Positions 1 to 6,333 of a stretch of DNA of 7,753 bases are shown in pieces (position 1 is the stretch's first letter; each line of letters opens with the position of its first letter). The stretch comes from Armatimonadota bacterium (GTDB lineage: Bacteria > Armatimonadota > Armatimonadia > Armatimonadales > Armatimonadaceae). The position numbers and the translations under genes are program-made. The stretch lies in contig JACMMA010000515.1 in the NCBI GenBank assembly GCA_014379275.1, positions 1 to 7,753 of the forward strand. The letters run 5' to 3'. The notes beneath the pieces were generated by a model. That model was given only the letters and a program-made list of their open reading frames with translations, made no database searches and was not told the DNA's origin.

Positions 1-816
1 CTGCCGATTCTGGAGCGGCTCGCGGACGCACGCATCCAGTTTCACGGACAGGTTGTGCTTTGTCCCGGCTACAACGACGGCGCGGCGCTGGAGCAGACGA
101 TCACCGAACTCGCCGCCCTGCACCCGGAAGCGCGGGGATCGTACGGCGGCATGGTCTCGCTCGCCGTGGTGCCTATCGGGATCACGCAGTTCCGCGACCG
201 ACTCGCCCCCGTGACGGTCGTTTCGCCGTCTTATGCGGGCGAACTGCTCGACTACGCCGAATCGTTTCGCGAGCGGTTCCGCAAGACGCTCAAGACCCGC
301 TTCATGTACCTGTCGGACGAGTTCTACCTGGCGTCGAAGCGCGAGATCCCGTCGCGGTCCGAGTACGAAGGCTTCCCGCAACTCGAAGACGGTATCGGGC
401 TGGTGCGCCTGTTTCTGGACGATCTGGCGAAGTTAGAAAAGAAACTGCCCGTGCGCGTCGAAACCCCGCGTTCGTTCACGCTCGTGACGGGCGAGGCGGC
501 GTCGCACCTGGTGCAGTCGCTCGCGGACACGCTGAACCGCGTCGAGAATCTGTCGGTGAATGTTTGCACGGTGCATAACCATTTCTTCGAGGGCAACATC
601 AACATCGCCGGTCTGATCGTCGGCAAGGACATCGTTTCCGCGCTGGAAAACTTCCCGGTCGGCGATCAGGTGATTATCCCGTCCGTGATGCTCCGCGACG
701 GCGAGCGGGTGTTTCTGGACGAAATGTCGGTGGACACGCTTTCGGAACGACTCGGTAAAATCGTCCTGCCGGTCGAGCGGACTCCAACCGCCGCCGCGAA
801 CGCGATGCTGAACTAA
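1..816 (+). CDS. DUF512 radical-SAM-family protein, C-terminal part (5' end outside window)
   Basis: Open from the first base in frame 1, ending at TAA 814-816; 271 residues are visible and the N-terminus lies upstream of the window. Family signatures are clear: an HGQVVLCPGYNDG segment (residues 15-27), a VVPIGITQFRDRL segment, SDEFYLAS, and YEGFPQLEDGIGLVRLF. These are the hallmarks of the DUF512 C-terminal region, which in full-length members follows a PDZ-like domain and a radical-SAM Fe-S domain. A later segment (LVTGEAAS through GNINIAGLIVG to VMLRDGERVFLDEMS) matches the usual end of the family. The GTG at 55 sits inside the conserved VVLCPG motif, so it is not the real start. The biochemical role of the family is not established; some members are named Fe-S oxidoreductases. 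No internal frameshift or missing block is seen. The gene runs convergently towards the ABC permease, 53 bp away. Family assignment is confident; function is unknown. Confidence 0.9.
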   Translation: MPILERLADARIQFHGQVVLCPGYNDGAALEQTITELAALHPEARGSYGGMVSLAVVPIGITQFRDRLAPVTVVSPSYAGELLDYAESFRERFRKTLKTRFMYLSDEFYLASKREIPSRSEYEGFPQLEDGIGLVRLFLDDLAKLEKKLPVRVETPRSFTLVTGEAASHLVQSLADTLNRVENLSVNVCTVHNHFFEGNINIAGLIVGKDIVSALENFPVGDQVIIPSVMLRDGERVFLDEMSVDTLSERLGKIVLPVERTPTAAANAMLN

Positions 817-869
817 ACACGCCCGGCTTTTTTCGCCCCGAGGGGATTCTCAGGCGGGTTAAGGAAGGG

Positions 870-1991
870 CTATTCCAGTTGATCGCGGAATCGGCGGATG
901 CTGAGGAACAGGAGGACGAACGCGAACACCGATAGCGCGAGGAAGTTCTCCCAGACTGCCGTGAACCCGCCCCCTTTGATCAATACGGTCCGGGATATGG
1001 TGGCGAAGTGGCGCACCGGGTTCAGGAGCGTCCAGGGTTGCAACCATGGGGGCATCGCCTCGATTGGCGTCGTCGCGCCCGACAGGAGCGCGAGCGGCGG
1101 GTTGACGAAAAAGGTGAGGAGTTGCGCCTGCAACCCCGTTTTCGTGAACGTGGCGATGAACGTCCCGATCCCGATGCCGGTCAGGGCGCACAGGGCACCC
1201 GCCAGGAGAAATATCCCGAGATTCCCCCGGACGGGTAGCGCGAACGCCGTGTGGGCGACTGCCAGAGCGAGCACCACATCCAGAAAAAGTAACACGAAAA
1301 GCGGCGTCATCTTGGCGGCGATGATTTCGCCGGTGTCGGCGGGGGTCATCAACAGTTGCTCGATGGTACCCTCCTCCTTTTCCTTGATCGTTGTCGCCGC
1401 CGCGACCAGCGAACCGTTCAGCACGATCAGGATACCGATGGTACCGGCGACGACGAACCAGGAGCTGACCAGTCCGGGATTGTAGAGTAGGGCGATGTTC
1501 GTTCGCAAGGCGGAACGGGTGCCGCCGTTGCCGCCGTTGTAGGCGTTGAGGATGCCCGCAGCATATCCCTGCGCGATACCCGCCGTGTTCGCGTTCGTCG
1601 CGTCGATGAATAATTGGGTCGGCGCGGCGAAACTGCCGCTACTCGCGTCGCGGCTACGCAGACGGTCGCGTGCGAAATCCGGGGGAATAACCAGCCCCGC
1701 GTCCAGCCTCCCCGCGCTCAGACCGGATTCCATTTCCCGGACGCTCGCGTAGTCGCCGCGCCTCACGAACGTTCCGTTGGCGGTGAACGCGGCGACGAGG
1801 TCGCGGCTTTCCCGTGTGCGGCTGGCGTCCACCACGCCGAGGCGTAGCCGGGAGACGGTGGGGTTTAACGCGAAGCCGAACATTAATATCTGTAGAGTCG
1901 GGGGGACGATGAGTGAGACGATCAAGGACCGGTTGCGCCGGATCTGCCGGATCTCCTTGAGGACCAGTACCCAGAGTCGTTGCAGGTTCAT
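870..1991 (-). CDS. ABC-2 type transporter permease (YbhS/YbhR/YhhJ-like), full length
   Basis: A 373-residue integral membrane permease of the ABC-2 class, the subunit that forms the pore of exporters for drugs, lipids or other envelope substrates. The N-terminal cytoplasmic helix (WVLVLKEIRQIRRNR) leads into TM1 at about residues 23-42. A large extracytoplasmic domain follows at about 45-172, containing FIDATNANTAGIAQGY, a common ABC-2 signature. A C-terminal block of about five helices spans roughly 175-365. The cytoplasmic motif KEKEEGTIEQLLMTP (about 203-217) is the family hallmark that contacts the ATPase. Length matches the family (about 370-380). The ATG at 1991 is supported by GGAGG at 2004-2000, 8 nt upstream and inside the end of the preceding permease gene, which stops 3 bp before this start. 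The pair was therefore one operon with coupled translation. No ATPase or adaptor gene remains nearby, so whether this intact permease still works is doubtful. The substrate cannot be told from sequence. Confidence 0.92.
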   Translation of the reverse strand: MNLQRLWVLVLKEIRQIRRNRSLIVSLIVPPTLQILMFGFALNPTVSRLRLGVVDASRTRESRDLVAAFTANGTFVRRGDYASVREMESGLSAGRLDAGLVIPPDFARDRLRSRDASSGSFAAPTQLFIDATNANTAGIAQGYAAGILNAYNGGNGGTRSALRTNIALLYNPGLVSSWFVVAGTIGILIVLNGSLVAAATTIKEKEEGTIEQLLMTPADTGEIIAAKMTPLFVLLFLDVVLALAVAHTAFALPVRGNLGIFLLAGALCALTGIGIGTFIATFTKTGLQAQLLTFFVNPPLALLSGATTPIEAMPPWLQPWTLLNPVRHFATISRTVLIKGGGFTAVWENFLALSVFAFVLLFLSIRRFRDQLE

Positions 1992-1994
1992 GGT

Positions 1995-2636
1995 TTATGC
2001 CTCCAACTGCATTCGGCGCATACGCGCCCACGCGATCAGAAAATAGACCGTGCCGATGAGTTGAACCGTCAGCACGTTTTGCCACTGCGACGGCCACCCC
2101 CCGCCGCGCAGGAACGCATCCCGCGACACCTCGATGAAATAGGTCGCCGGTGTGATTGCCGACACCGGCCGGAGCACGGCGGGGATGTTGGCGAGTGGGA
2201 AGATGAAGCCGGACAACAGGAACGATAGCACGAACGATCCGAGTTGGATCGCCTGGATCGCCGCCGCCTGGTTCGGGACGATCACGCCGATCATCACGCC
2301 GAACGTGATCATGGCGAACAGAAACGCCGCCGACCCCGCGAGGAACGGATACGGACTTCCGGCGAAGCGCAGACCGAACCCGATCATCACAGCCGATAGA
2401 AGCAACAGCCAGCTACACCACGTCACCAGACAGAAGGCGGTGATTTTGCCGAGCAGGTACTCCGGCGCGGAAACGCCGGAAACGAACACCTGCAGGAGCG
2501 TCCCGCTCTCTTTCTCGCGTGCCGTAGCGAGCGATGCGACTAAAGGCGGCAACAGCGCGAGACAGACCACGAACGCCCCTGGAACGATGAAACGGTCGTT
2601 GGCGCGACCGGGGTTGTACCAGAGGCGGATCTGCAA
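1995..2636 (-). pseudogene. ABC-2 type transporter permease, N-terminally truncated
   Basis: This open frame encodes the C-terminal half of a second ABC-2 permease, about 213 residues against about 370 for the family. It begins at LQIRLWYNPGR, which aligns with LRTNIALLYNPGL near residue 162 of the downstream paralogue. It keeps the membrane block (FIVPGAFVVCLALLPPLVAS onward), the cytoplasmic motif KESGTLLQVFVSG and the ending RMRRMQLEA. The first transmembrane helix and the whole extracytoplasmic domain are absent. Reading further upstream in the same frame to the stop at 2738-2736 gives no ABC-2-like residues, and the other two minus frames do not hold the missing half, so this is not a frameshift. 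The only start candidate near the homology edge is TTG at 2636, with no Shine-Dalgarno sequence. The break falls beside a truncated TetR gene on the other strand. I call it a pseudogene by deletion or rearrangement; a chimeric assembly join is the alternative. Confidence 0.8.
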
Positions 2637-2658
2637 GGCGGCGTCGCGCCGCGCCGCC
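2637..2658. repeat. GC-only inverted repeat at the permease/TetR breakpoint
   Basis: GGCGGCG (2637-2643) and CGCCGCC (2652-2658) form a perfect 7-bp inverted repeat around an 8-nt loop. It lies exactly between the last recognisable permease codon (2634-2636) and the first TetR-like codons (about 2644-2650). Short GC palindromes are common in GC-rich DNA, so the link with the breakpoint is suggestive only. Confidence 0.5.
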
Positions 2659-3168
2659 GAGATCGACGCGGAACGCGGGAGGTCGGAGCGCGTCCGTAGA
2701 AAAGCACGGGTGACGGAGGCGACGCTCCCGCGGCGTCAGGGCGTCCGCCGCGCTCCCGAGGTCCTCGGCGCGAACCTCGAACCGCATCTGACGAAGTTCG
2801 TCGCGCAACGGCTGTTGACCATCCGTAACGAGGACGCGAACCGGATCGTGCTCCTCTGGGTGCGCGAGCAAATCGCACCTTCCCCGGCGTTCGAGTTCTT
2901 CTTCCGCCACGTCACCATGAGCATTTTGAACCCCTGCTCGCTGCTGATCGGGCGGCTGATCGGGCGCGACGCGAGCGACAAGGAGTCACGCGCACGCGTT
3001 TTTCTACTCGTCGGGCAGATACTCGTGTTCTGTATAGCCCGCGTCGCCGTGCAACGCGTGATGGATTGGGACTCCTACACGCCGGAACGGACGACGTATA
3101 TCCGCGATCTGGTTCGCGAACACATCGCCGCCATCTATGGTCGACCCGAAGACGCGGGCGGGGGGTGA
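2644..3168 (+). pseudogene. TetR-family regulator (CecR/YbiH-like), C-terminal domain only; HTH missing
   Basis: This open frame ends at TGA 3166-3168. Residues from about APEVLGANLEPHLTKF (2749) to DLVREHIAAIYG match the DUF1956 ligand-binding domain of CecR/YbiH-type TetR repressors. Diagnostic pieces are VLLWVREQIAPSPAFEFFF, FLLVGQILVFCIARVA and WDSYTPERTTYIRDLVREHI. The helix before it (RRAAEIDAER, from 2647) fits alpha-4 just after the HTH. The DNA-binding HTH, normally the first 50-60 residues, is absent. The same frame stays open leftwards only as antisense of the truncated permease, and the other two plus frames near the junction hit stops without an HTH. No start codon with a convincing RBS precedes the homology; GTG at 2710 and ATG at 2917 are inside it. 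CecR-type repressors typically sit beside HlyD / ABC ATPase / ABC-2 permease genes, so this was very likely the regulator of the adjacent exporter. Without an HTH it cannot act as a repressor. Confidence 0.78.
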
Positions 3169-3244
3169 CACGTTCCTTCCGTTCATCCGGAGCCTGGTCG
3201 ATGGGCGGTGAGAGTGTTTTTAGCCTTCTCCCTTTTGTCAATGA

Positions 3245-3907
3245 TCACGGCTTGACGATGCCATGGCGGAATGCGTATACGGCGGCTTGCGTGCGGTCGG
3301 CGAGGTGCAGTTTGCCGAGGATGTTGGAGACGTGCGACTTGATGGTTTTTTCGCTGACGAAAAGTTGCCCGGCGATTTCGGCGTTCGAGATGCCGGTGGC
3401 GATCAGGCGCAGGACTTCGATCTCGCGCGTGGTCAGGGGCGGTTCGGAGGCGGTCGGGTCGCTGGATTTGTTGGCGGTGCCGCCGTGCAACGCGCCGATC
3501 ACCTGCGCCGCGATGCGCGGGTGAAGCACGACGTCGCCGCGTGCGGCCTTGCGGATCGTGTCCGCTAACTCCTCCGCGCCGACGTCTTTGAGCAGATAGG
3601 ACAGGGCACCTGAGCGCAGAGCGGGCAGAACGTGTGCGTCATCGTGGTACGAGGTGAGCATGATCACCTGGGAGCGCGGGCTGATCGCTTTCAGGCGGCG
3701 CGTGGTCTCGACCCCGTCCATTCCCGGCATTAAGAGGTCCATCAAGACGACGTCAGGGGCAGATTCGCCGGCTTGTTGCAACGCCTCCTGGCCGGACGCA
3801 GCCTCGCCGACGACCTCGATATCCGGTTGCGTTTGTAAAAAAGCGCGTACCCCCTGTCGCACCAGCGCGTGATCGTCAACGAGCAGTACGGTGATCGGTT
3901 CGTTCAT
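3245..3907 (-). CDS. NarL/LuxR-family DNA-binding response regulator (LiaR-like)
   Basis: A 220-residue two-component response regulator. The receiver domain spans about residues 5-120, with the acidic pair D11/D12, phospho-acceptor D57 (in VLMDLLMPGMDG), T85 and K107, so every catalytic position is present. A flexible linker (about 140-156) leads to a LuxR-type HTH at about 157-218 (LTTREIEVLRLIATG, then IAGQLFVSEKTIKSHVSNIL). The ATG at 3907 is chosen because it begins just before the first receiver strand and overlaps the kinase stop as ATGA (3907-3904). It also has a GGGGA Shine-Dalgarno 6 nt upstream, inside the kinase gene. The reading frame stays open further upstream only as an off-frame reading of the kinase. 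It is cotranscribed with, and almost certainly phosphorylated by, the sensor kinase. Targets are unknown; the divergent barrel/sigma cluster and the flanking exporter remnant are candidates. LiaR/NarL-type naming is by similarity only. Confidence 0.93.
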   Translation of the reverse strand: MNEPITVLLVDDHALVRQGVRAFLQTQPDIEVVGEAASGQEALQQAGESAPDVVLMDLLMPGMDGVETTRRLKAISPRSQVIMLTSYHDDAHVLPALRSGALSYLLKDVGAEELADTIRKAARGDVVLHPRIAAQVIGALHGGTANKSSDPTASEPPLTTREIEVLRLIATGISNAEIAGQLFVSEKTIKSHVSNILGKLHLADRTQAAVYAFRHGIVKP

Positions 3908-5442
3908 GACGCATCCCCTTCGGACGGAGCCACGTAGCGCACTTCGATTCGGGTGCCCGCACCGGGTGTGCTTTGCAGGGCGAATCCGCCGCCGGGTAAA
4001 CCCTCCGCCCGCTCGCGCATGTTGGATAAGCCGAGACCGCTGCGTCGTTTCGTTCGCCCCGAGTCGAAACCGCGTCCGTTGTCGCTGATAGAAAGGGTCA
4101 CCTCGCCGGTCGCCCGGTGGCCGTTCAAGAAAACCCGTACAGTGGTCGCGCCGCTGTGTCGGGCGGAGTTCGCCAAGGCTTCCTGCACGATGCGGAGCAG
4201 TTCGGTCGCATGCCTTTCCGACAGGGGGAAAAGTTCGCTCGACAGAAACTCGCCCGCGATCCCGGTCCGACGCGACCAATCCGCGATCTCTTTTTGTAGC
4301 CGCCCCGGAAGGTGTCTGCCGTCGCCCGGAAGCGGACGCAGTTCGCGCAACAGGTCGGTCAGTTCCGTCTGCGCCTGACGGACCAGGTTTTCGGCTTCCA
4401 TCAGTGGCGCGAGCGACGCCTGGGGGCTCTGCGACGCCAGAGCGCGGGCGGTGGCGATCTGGAGTCCGGCGGCGAAAACCTGTTGCTTCACGGTGTCGTG
4501 CAGATCGCGGGCGAGCCGGTGCCGTTCCTGCACGGTGGCGACCTCGCGGCGCAATGCGAACAGGTCGCCGAGTTCCTGCGCCATCCGGTTCAGACGGCGG
4601 GCGAGCAGGGATAATTCGTCGCCGCCGGTGTCGGGCGCGGTCGCTTGCAGATCGCCCCGTGCCCAGGCATCGGCGGCGAGGGCGATGCCGCCGACGTGCT
4701 TACTCACCCGCCGCGCCGTGACCGCACCGACGATAAACCCGACCACGCAGGAAAAGAACGTGATGATGATGAGTTGCGGCAGGAGGACGACGCCGATAGC
4801 GAACGGCAACTCCCGAAGCGGCGTGGAGCGGTAGTACACGACCCCCAAAACCGGGGGCGAATCGCCCGCCATGATCGGCACCGCCGCCGCTAAGGAGCCG
4901 CTGACCGTGCGTTTCGCCATGCGCCCGGAGGCGTTCTCGCCGCGCAACGCGCGGGCGAGCAGTTCGGCTTCGTCCCCCGGCAACCGTTCGCGTAGCGAGA
5001 CGCCGGCCGCTATTTTTGGCTGTCGCGGGTTGGTCTGCCGGACGATCACTTTGCCCTGCGGGTCGGTGATACACAGTAGGTCGTTCCCGCCTTCCAGGCC
5101 TATTTCGGCGTTGAATCGTGCGGTTACCCGGCGGGCAATGGTCTCGTAATCCAGGAGCCGTTGCAACTCCGCGACCGGGTACGGCTTGCGGCGGAACAGG
5201 TCTACGTGTGTCCTCACCTCTTTCTGAATGTCGGTGGCGGTTTCGATCAGGAGATTGTCGGTGGTGAATATGTCCGCGCTCCAGAGCAGAATGAAGATCA
5301 GTTCGGCGATCAATGTGACAAGCGCGGTGATGCCCATATAAGACAGCGTCAACTGCCACTGCAACCGGCGCAGGGGGTTGGATGGTAGTAACGCGCTCGG
5401 CTCTTTGCGGGGGCGTTTGGGGAAGGAAAAAAAGCGAGCCAT
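3904..5442 (-). CDS. Membrane sensor histidine kinase (HisKA_3 type, LiaS/NarX-like)
   Basis: A 512-residue sensor kinase. A basic N-terminus (RFFSFPKRPRK) is followed by TM1 at about 33-54, an extracytoplasmic sensing domain at about 56-212 and TM2 at about 213-240. A HAMP linker follows at about 241-295. The dimerisation/phosphoacceptor helix contains ERHRLARDLHD with phospho-His H315. The catalytic ATPase domain runs from about 410 to 503, with N-box EALANSARHS (N425), G1 box DNGRGFD (454-460) and G2 box GLGLSNMRERAE (469-480). All key residues are present. The sensing domain has conserved-looking LCITDPQGKVIVRQTNPR and VVYYRSTPLREL strands typical of a PAS-like (dCache-like) extracytoplasmic fold, but the ligand is unknown. 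The ATG at 5442 has no clear Shine-Dalgarno; a TACAAT at 5462-5457 would put transcription within about 10 nt of the start, so translation may be leaderless. The stop overlaps the response regulator start by 4 bp. Confidence 0.93.
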   Translation of the reverse strand: MARFFSFPKRPRKEPSALLPSNPLRRLQWQLTLSYMGITALVTLIAELIFILLWSADIFTTDNLLIETATDIQKEVRTHVDLFRRKPYPVAELQRLLDYETIARRVTARFNAEIGLEGGNDLLCITDPQGKVIVRQTNPRQPKIAAGVSLRERLPGDEAELLARALRGENASGRMAKRTVSGSLAAAVPIMAGDSPPVLGVVYYRSTPLRELPFAIGVVLLPQLIIITFFSCVVGFIVGAVTARRVSKHVGGIALAADAWARGDLQATAPDTGGDELSLLARRLNRMAQELGDLFALRREVATVQERHRLARDLHDTVKQQVFAAGLQIATARALASQSPQASLAPLMEAENLVRQAQTELTDLLRELRPLPGDGRHLPGRLQKEIADWSRRTGIAGEFLSSELFPLSERHATELLRIVQEALANSARHSGATTVRVFLNGHRATGEVTLSISDNGRGFDSGRTKRRSGLGLSNMRERAEGLPGGGFALQSTPGAGTRIEVRYVAPSEGDAS

Positions 5443-5456
5443 CGGTTTATGGACGT

Positions 5457-5462
5457 ATTGTA
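5457..5462 (-). promoter_or_regulatory. Candidate -10 box for the kinase/regulator operon
   Basis: TACAAT read on the minus strand lies 14 nt upstream of the kinase ATG. Transcription would start about 7 nt before the start codon, which agrees with the lack of a Shine-Dalgarno sequence. The -35 position (about 5485-5480, TGGTGA) matches TTGACA poorly. Inference from sequence only. Confidence 0.3.
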
Positions 5463-5602
5463 TGGGTATCCAGCGCCGATCACCACCCGCCCCGGACGGA
5501 TTTCTTCTCCGTCTGCAGGCGGATATACCCCGCGTTCGTTTTCCGTCTCGCGGCGGGGAACGATTCCGCCCTTCGCCCGATGCTAAGTCGCTTGCCCGGC
5601 GT

Positions 5603-5608
5603 TACAAT
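5603..5608 (+). promoter_or_regulatory. Candidate -10 box for the barrel/sigma cluster
   Basis: TACAAT on the plus strand, 43 nt upstream of the barrel gene ATG. No recognisable -35 at standard spacing; TTGCCC at 5592-5597 is too close. If used, transcription would start near 5615, inside the left arm of the inverted repeat. That would favour an operator role for the repeat over an RNA hairpin. Confidence 0.25.
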
Positions 5609-5611
5609 CAG

Positions 5612-5643
5612 CCCGTTCGCTTGAAATTCGTGTAGCGAACGGG
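5612..5643 (+). repeat. Perfect 10-bp inverted repeat reaching the RBS of the barrel gene
   Basis: CCCGTTCGCT (5612-5621) and AGCGAACGGG (5634-5643) are exact reverse complements separated by 12 nt (5622-5633). The right arm runs into the ribosome-binding site GGGGAGAG (5641-5648) of the gene starting at 5652. As DNA it resembles a dyad operator. As RNA it could form a stem that hides part of the Shine-Dalgarno sequence. Which applies depends on the transcription start. Confidence 0.65.
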
Positions 5644-5648
5644 GAGAG
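5641..5648 (+). promoter_or_regulatory. Ribosome-binding site of the barrel gene
   Basis: GGGGAGAG lies 3 nt before the ATG at 5652, with the core GGGGAG ending 5 nt before it. It fixes the start codon. Its first three G residues are also the end of the right arm of the inverted repeat. Confidence 0.6.
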
Positions 5649-5651
5649 ACG

Positions 5652-6308
5652 ATGCGAAATTTATTTTTGACCGTTGCTACATTGATTCTGACGGCGTGCG
5701 TTTGCCCGTCGGTTTCCGCACAAAGCGAAACGCCCGTGGCGGCGGAATCTCCGGCACCGGCGGCGGACGAAGCCCCCACGCCGCGCACGAAGGAAGATCC
5801 GAAGCCGCGCGTACTGCTCGGCGGGTTGCTTCGGATACCGGTGCGGGGGCAACACGTTCGTCCGGGTGCCGACTTCACCCTGTTCGCTCCGGCAAGCGGT
5901 GCGATGCGCGACCGCTTCGGCAGTTCGTGGCAGGGGTTCGGGTTCGGATTCGGGCGCGTCGAGGTGCCCCAGGCGCGGAGTGTCCTAGACACCGAGACCG
6001 GATGGTTGAGTTCGTCTAAAGGGAGCAACCGCGTCACCTTGATCCCGCTCGGGGTGCGGTGGCGCACGGCGTTCGGCGCGAGCAACAATCGCCCGTTTAT
6101 CGGCGTTGGTGGCGGACTCCTCGTGTCTGAAACGCGCGTTCCCAGCGAAAACCTGCCGTCCCGGTGGCGCGGCGGGGCGACCGGCTCGGCGTTCGCGGGG
6201 ATCGCGTTCGGCGGGAACGGTTCGGTGCAGGTCGGGTACCGTTGGGCGGACCGCATACGCGGCTTCGACATGTCGGGCAGTAGCCTGGATTTCGCGGTGC
6301 GGTTTTGA
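5652..6308 (+). CDS. Exported protein with Pro-rich linker and outer-membrane beta-barrel-like domain
   Basis: A 218-residue exported protein of no family I can name. The signal peptide (MRNLFLTVATLILTAC...) has a likely signal peptidase I site after A23 (VSA before QSE). An LTAC tetrad at 13-16 also fits a lipobox, so a lipoprotein is possible. Residues 24-54 form a Pro/Ala/Glu-rich linker (QSETPVAAESPAPAADE and on). From about 54 the sequence alternates polar and hydrophobic residues with many Gly and aromatic residues (SSWQGFGFGFGRVEV, NRVTLIPLGVRWRTAFG, RPFIGVGGGLLV, SAFAGIAFGG, SVQVGYRW). It ends in LDFAVRF with a terminal Phe, the usual beta-signal of outer-membrane barrels. The size fits a small barrel of about eight strands. 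The start is set by GGGGAGAG just upstream. It is followed after 25 bp by the ECF sigma gene, probably in one operon. Barrel placement is inferred from pattern, not homology. Confidence 0.75.
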   Translation: MRNLFLTVATLILTACVCPSVSAQSETPVAAESPAPAADEAPTPRTKEDPKPRVLLGGLLRIPVRGQHVRPGADFTLFAPASGAMRDRFGSSWQGFGFGFGRVEVPQARSVLDTETGWLSSSKGSNRVTLIPLGVRWRTAFGASNNRPFIGVGGGLLVSETRVPSENLPSRWRGGATGSAFAGIAFGGNGSVQVGYRWADRIRGFDMSGSSLDFAVRF

Positions 6309-6322
6309 AACGCGGGTGCTAC

Positions 6323-6328
6323 AGGAGG
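6323..6328 (+). promoter_or_regulatory. Strong Shine-Dalgarno of the ECF sigma gene
   Basis: AGGAGG sits 5 nt before ATG 6334. It decides the sigma start against the open frame that continues upstream through the barrel gene. Confidence 0.8.
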
Positions 6329-6333
6329 AAATC

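Larger units (their letters stand above)
5443..5651. promoter_or_regulatory. Divergent intergenic control region (kinase operon / barrel-sigma cluster)
   Basis: These 209 bp separate two divergent transcription units and must hold both promoters. Visible elements are a TACAAT facing left (5462-5457), a TACAAT facing right (5603-5608), a short dyad GGAA-CGA-TTCC (5557-5567), and the perfect 10-bp inverted repeat at 5612-5643. Neither TACAAT has a good -35 box at 16-18 nt, so the promoter calls are weak. Open frames crossing this region look like antisense readings and are not accepted as genes. Confidence 0.55.

Noticed and set aside
817..869. Intrinsic terminator between the convergent genes (CCCCGAGGGG with a T6 tract)
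   Set aside because: The T-tract lies before the hairpin on the plus strand, and on the minus strand it reads as an A-tract; the stem is only 4 bp with a 2-nt loop.
2413..2910. Minus-strand frame of 165 residues supplying the missing permease N-terminus by frameshift
   Set aside because: It contains no ABC-2 signatures (no NANTA-type motif, no TM1) and is the antisense of the TetR domain.
2152..3168. A single 338-residue plus-strand gene
   Set aside because: Only the part from about 2644 is TetR-like; the part before it is antisense to the permease and has an Arg/Ala/Pro-rich shadow composition.
3169..3244. Bidirectional terminator between the TetR fragment and the response regulator
   Set aside because: Only very short complements and a TTTTT inside the loop region; no proper stem followed by a T-run on either strand.
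3908..4279. N-terminal extension of the response regulator
   Set aside because: It reads across the kinase ATPase domain in another frame; the receiver domain begins right at ATG 3907.
5555..5580. ECF-type promoter (GGGGAACG as a -35)
   Set aside because: No matching CGTC-like -10 at 15-17 nt; a GAAC alone is not enough in GC-rich DNA.
5480..6271. 263-residue minus-strand open frame
   Set aside because: Antisense of the barrel gene and the intergenic region; no recognisable domain, and the plus-strand gene has a signal peptide, RBS and barrel pattern.
6106..6333. N-terminal extension of the sigma factor
   Set aside because: It overlaps the barrel gene out of frame; ATG 6334 has an optimal Shine-Dalgarno and the length is then normal for ECF sigmas.
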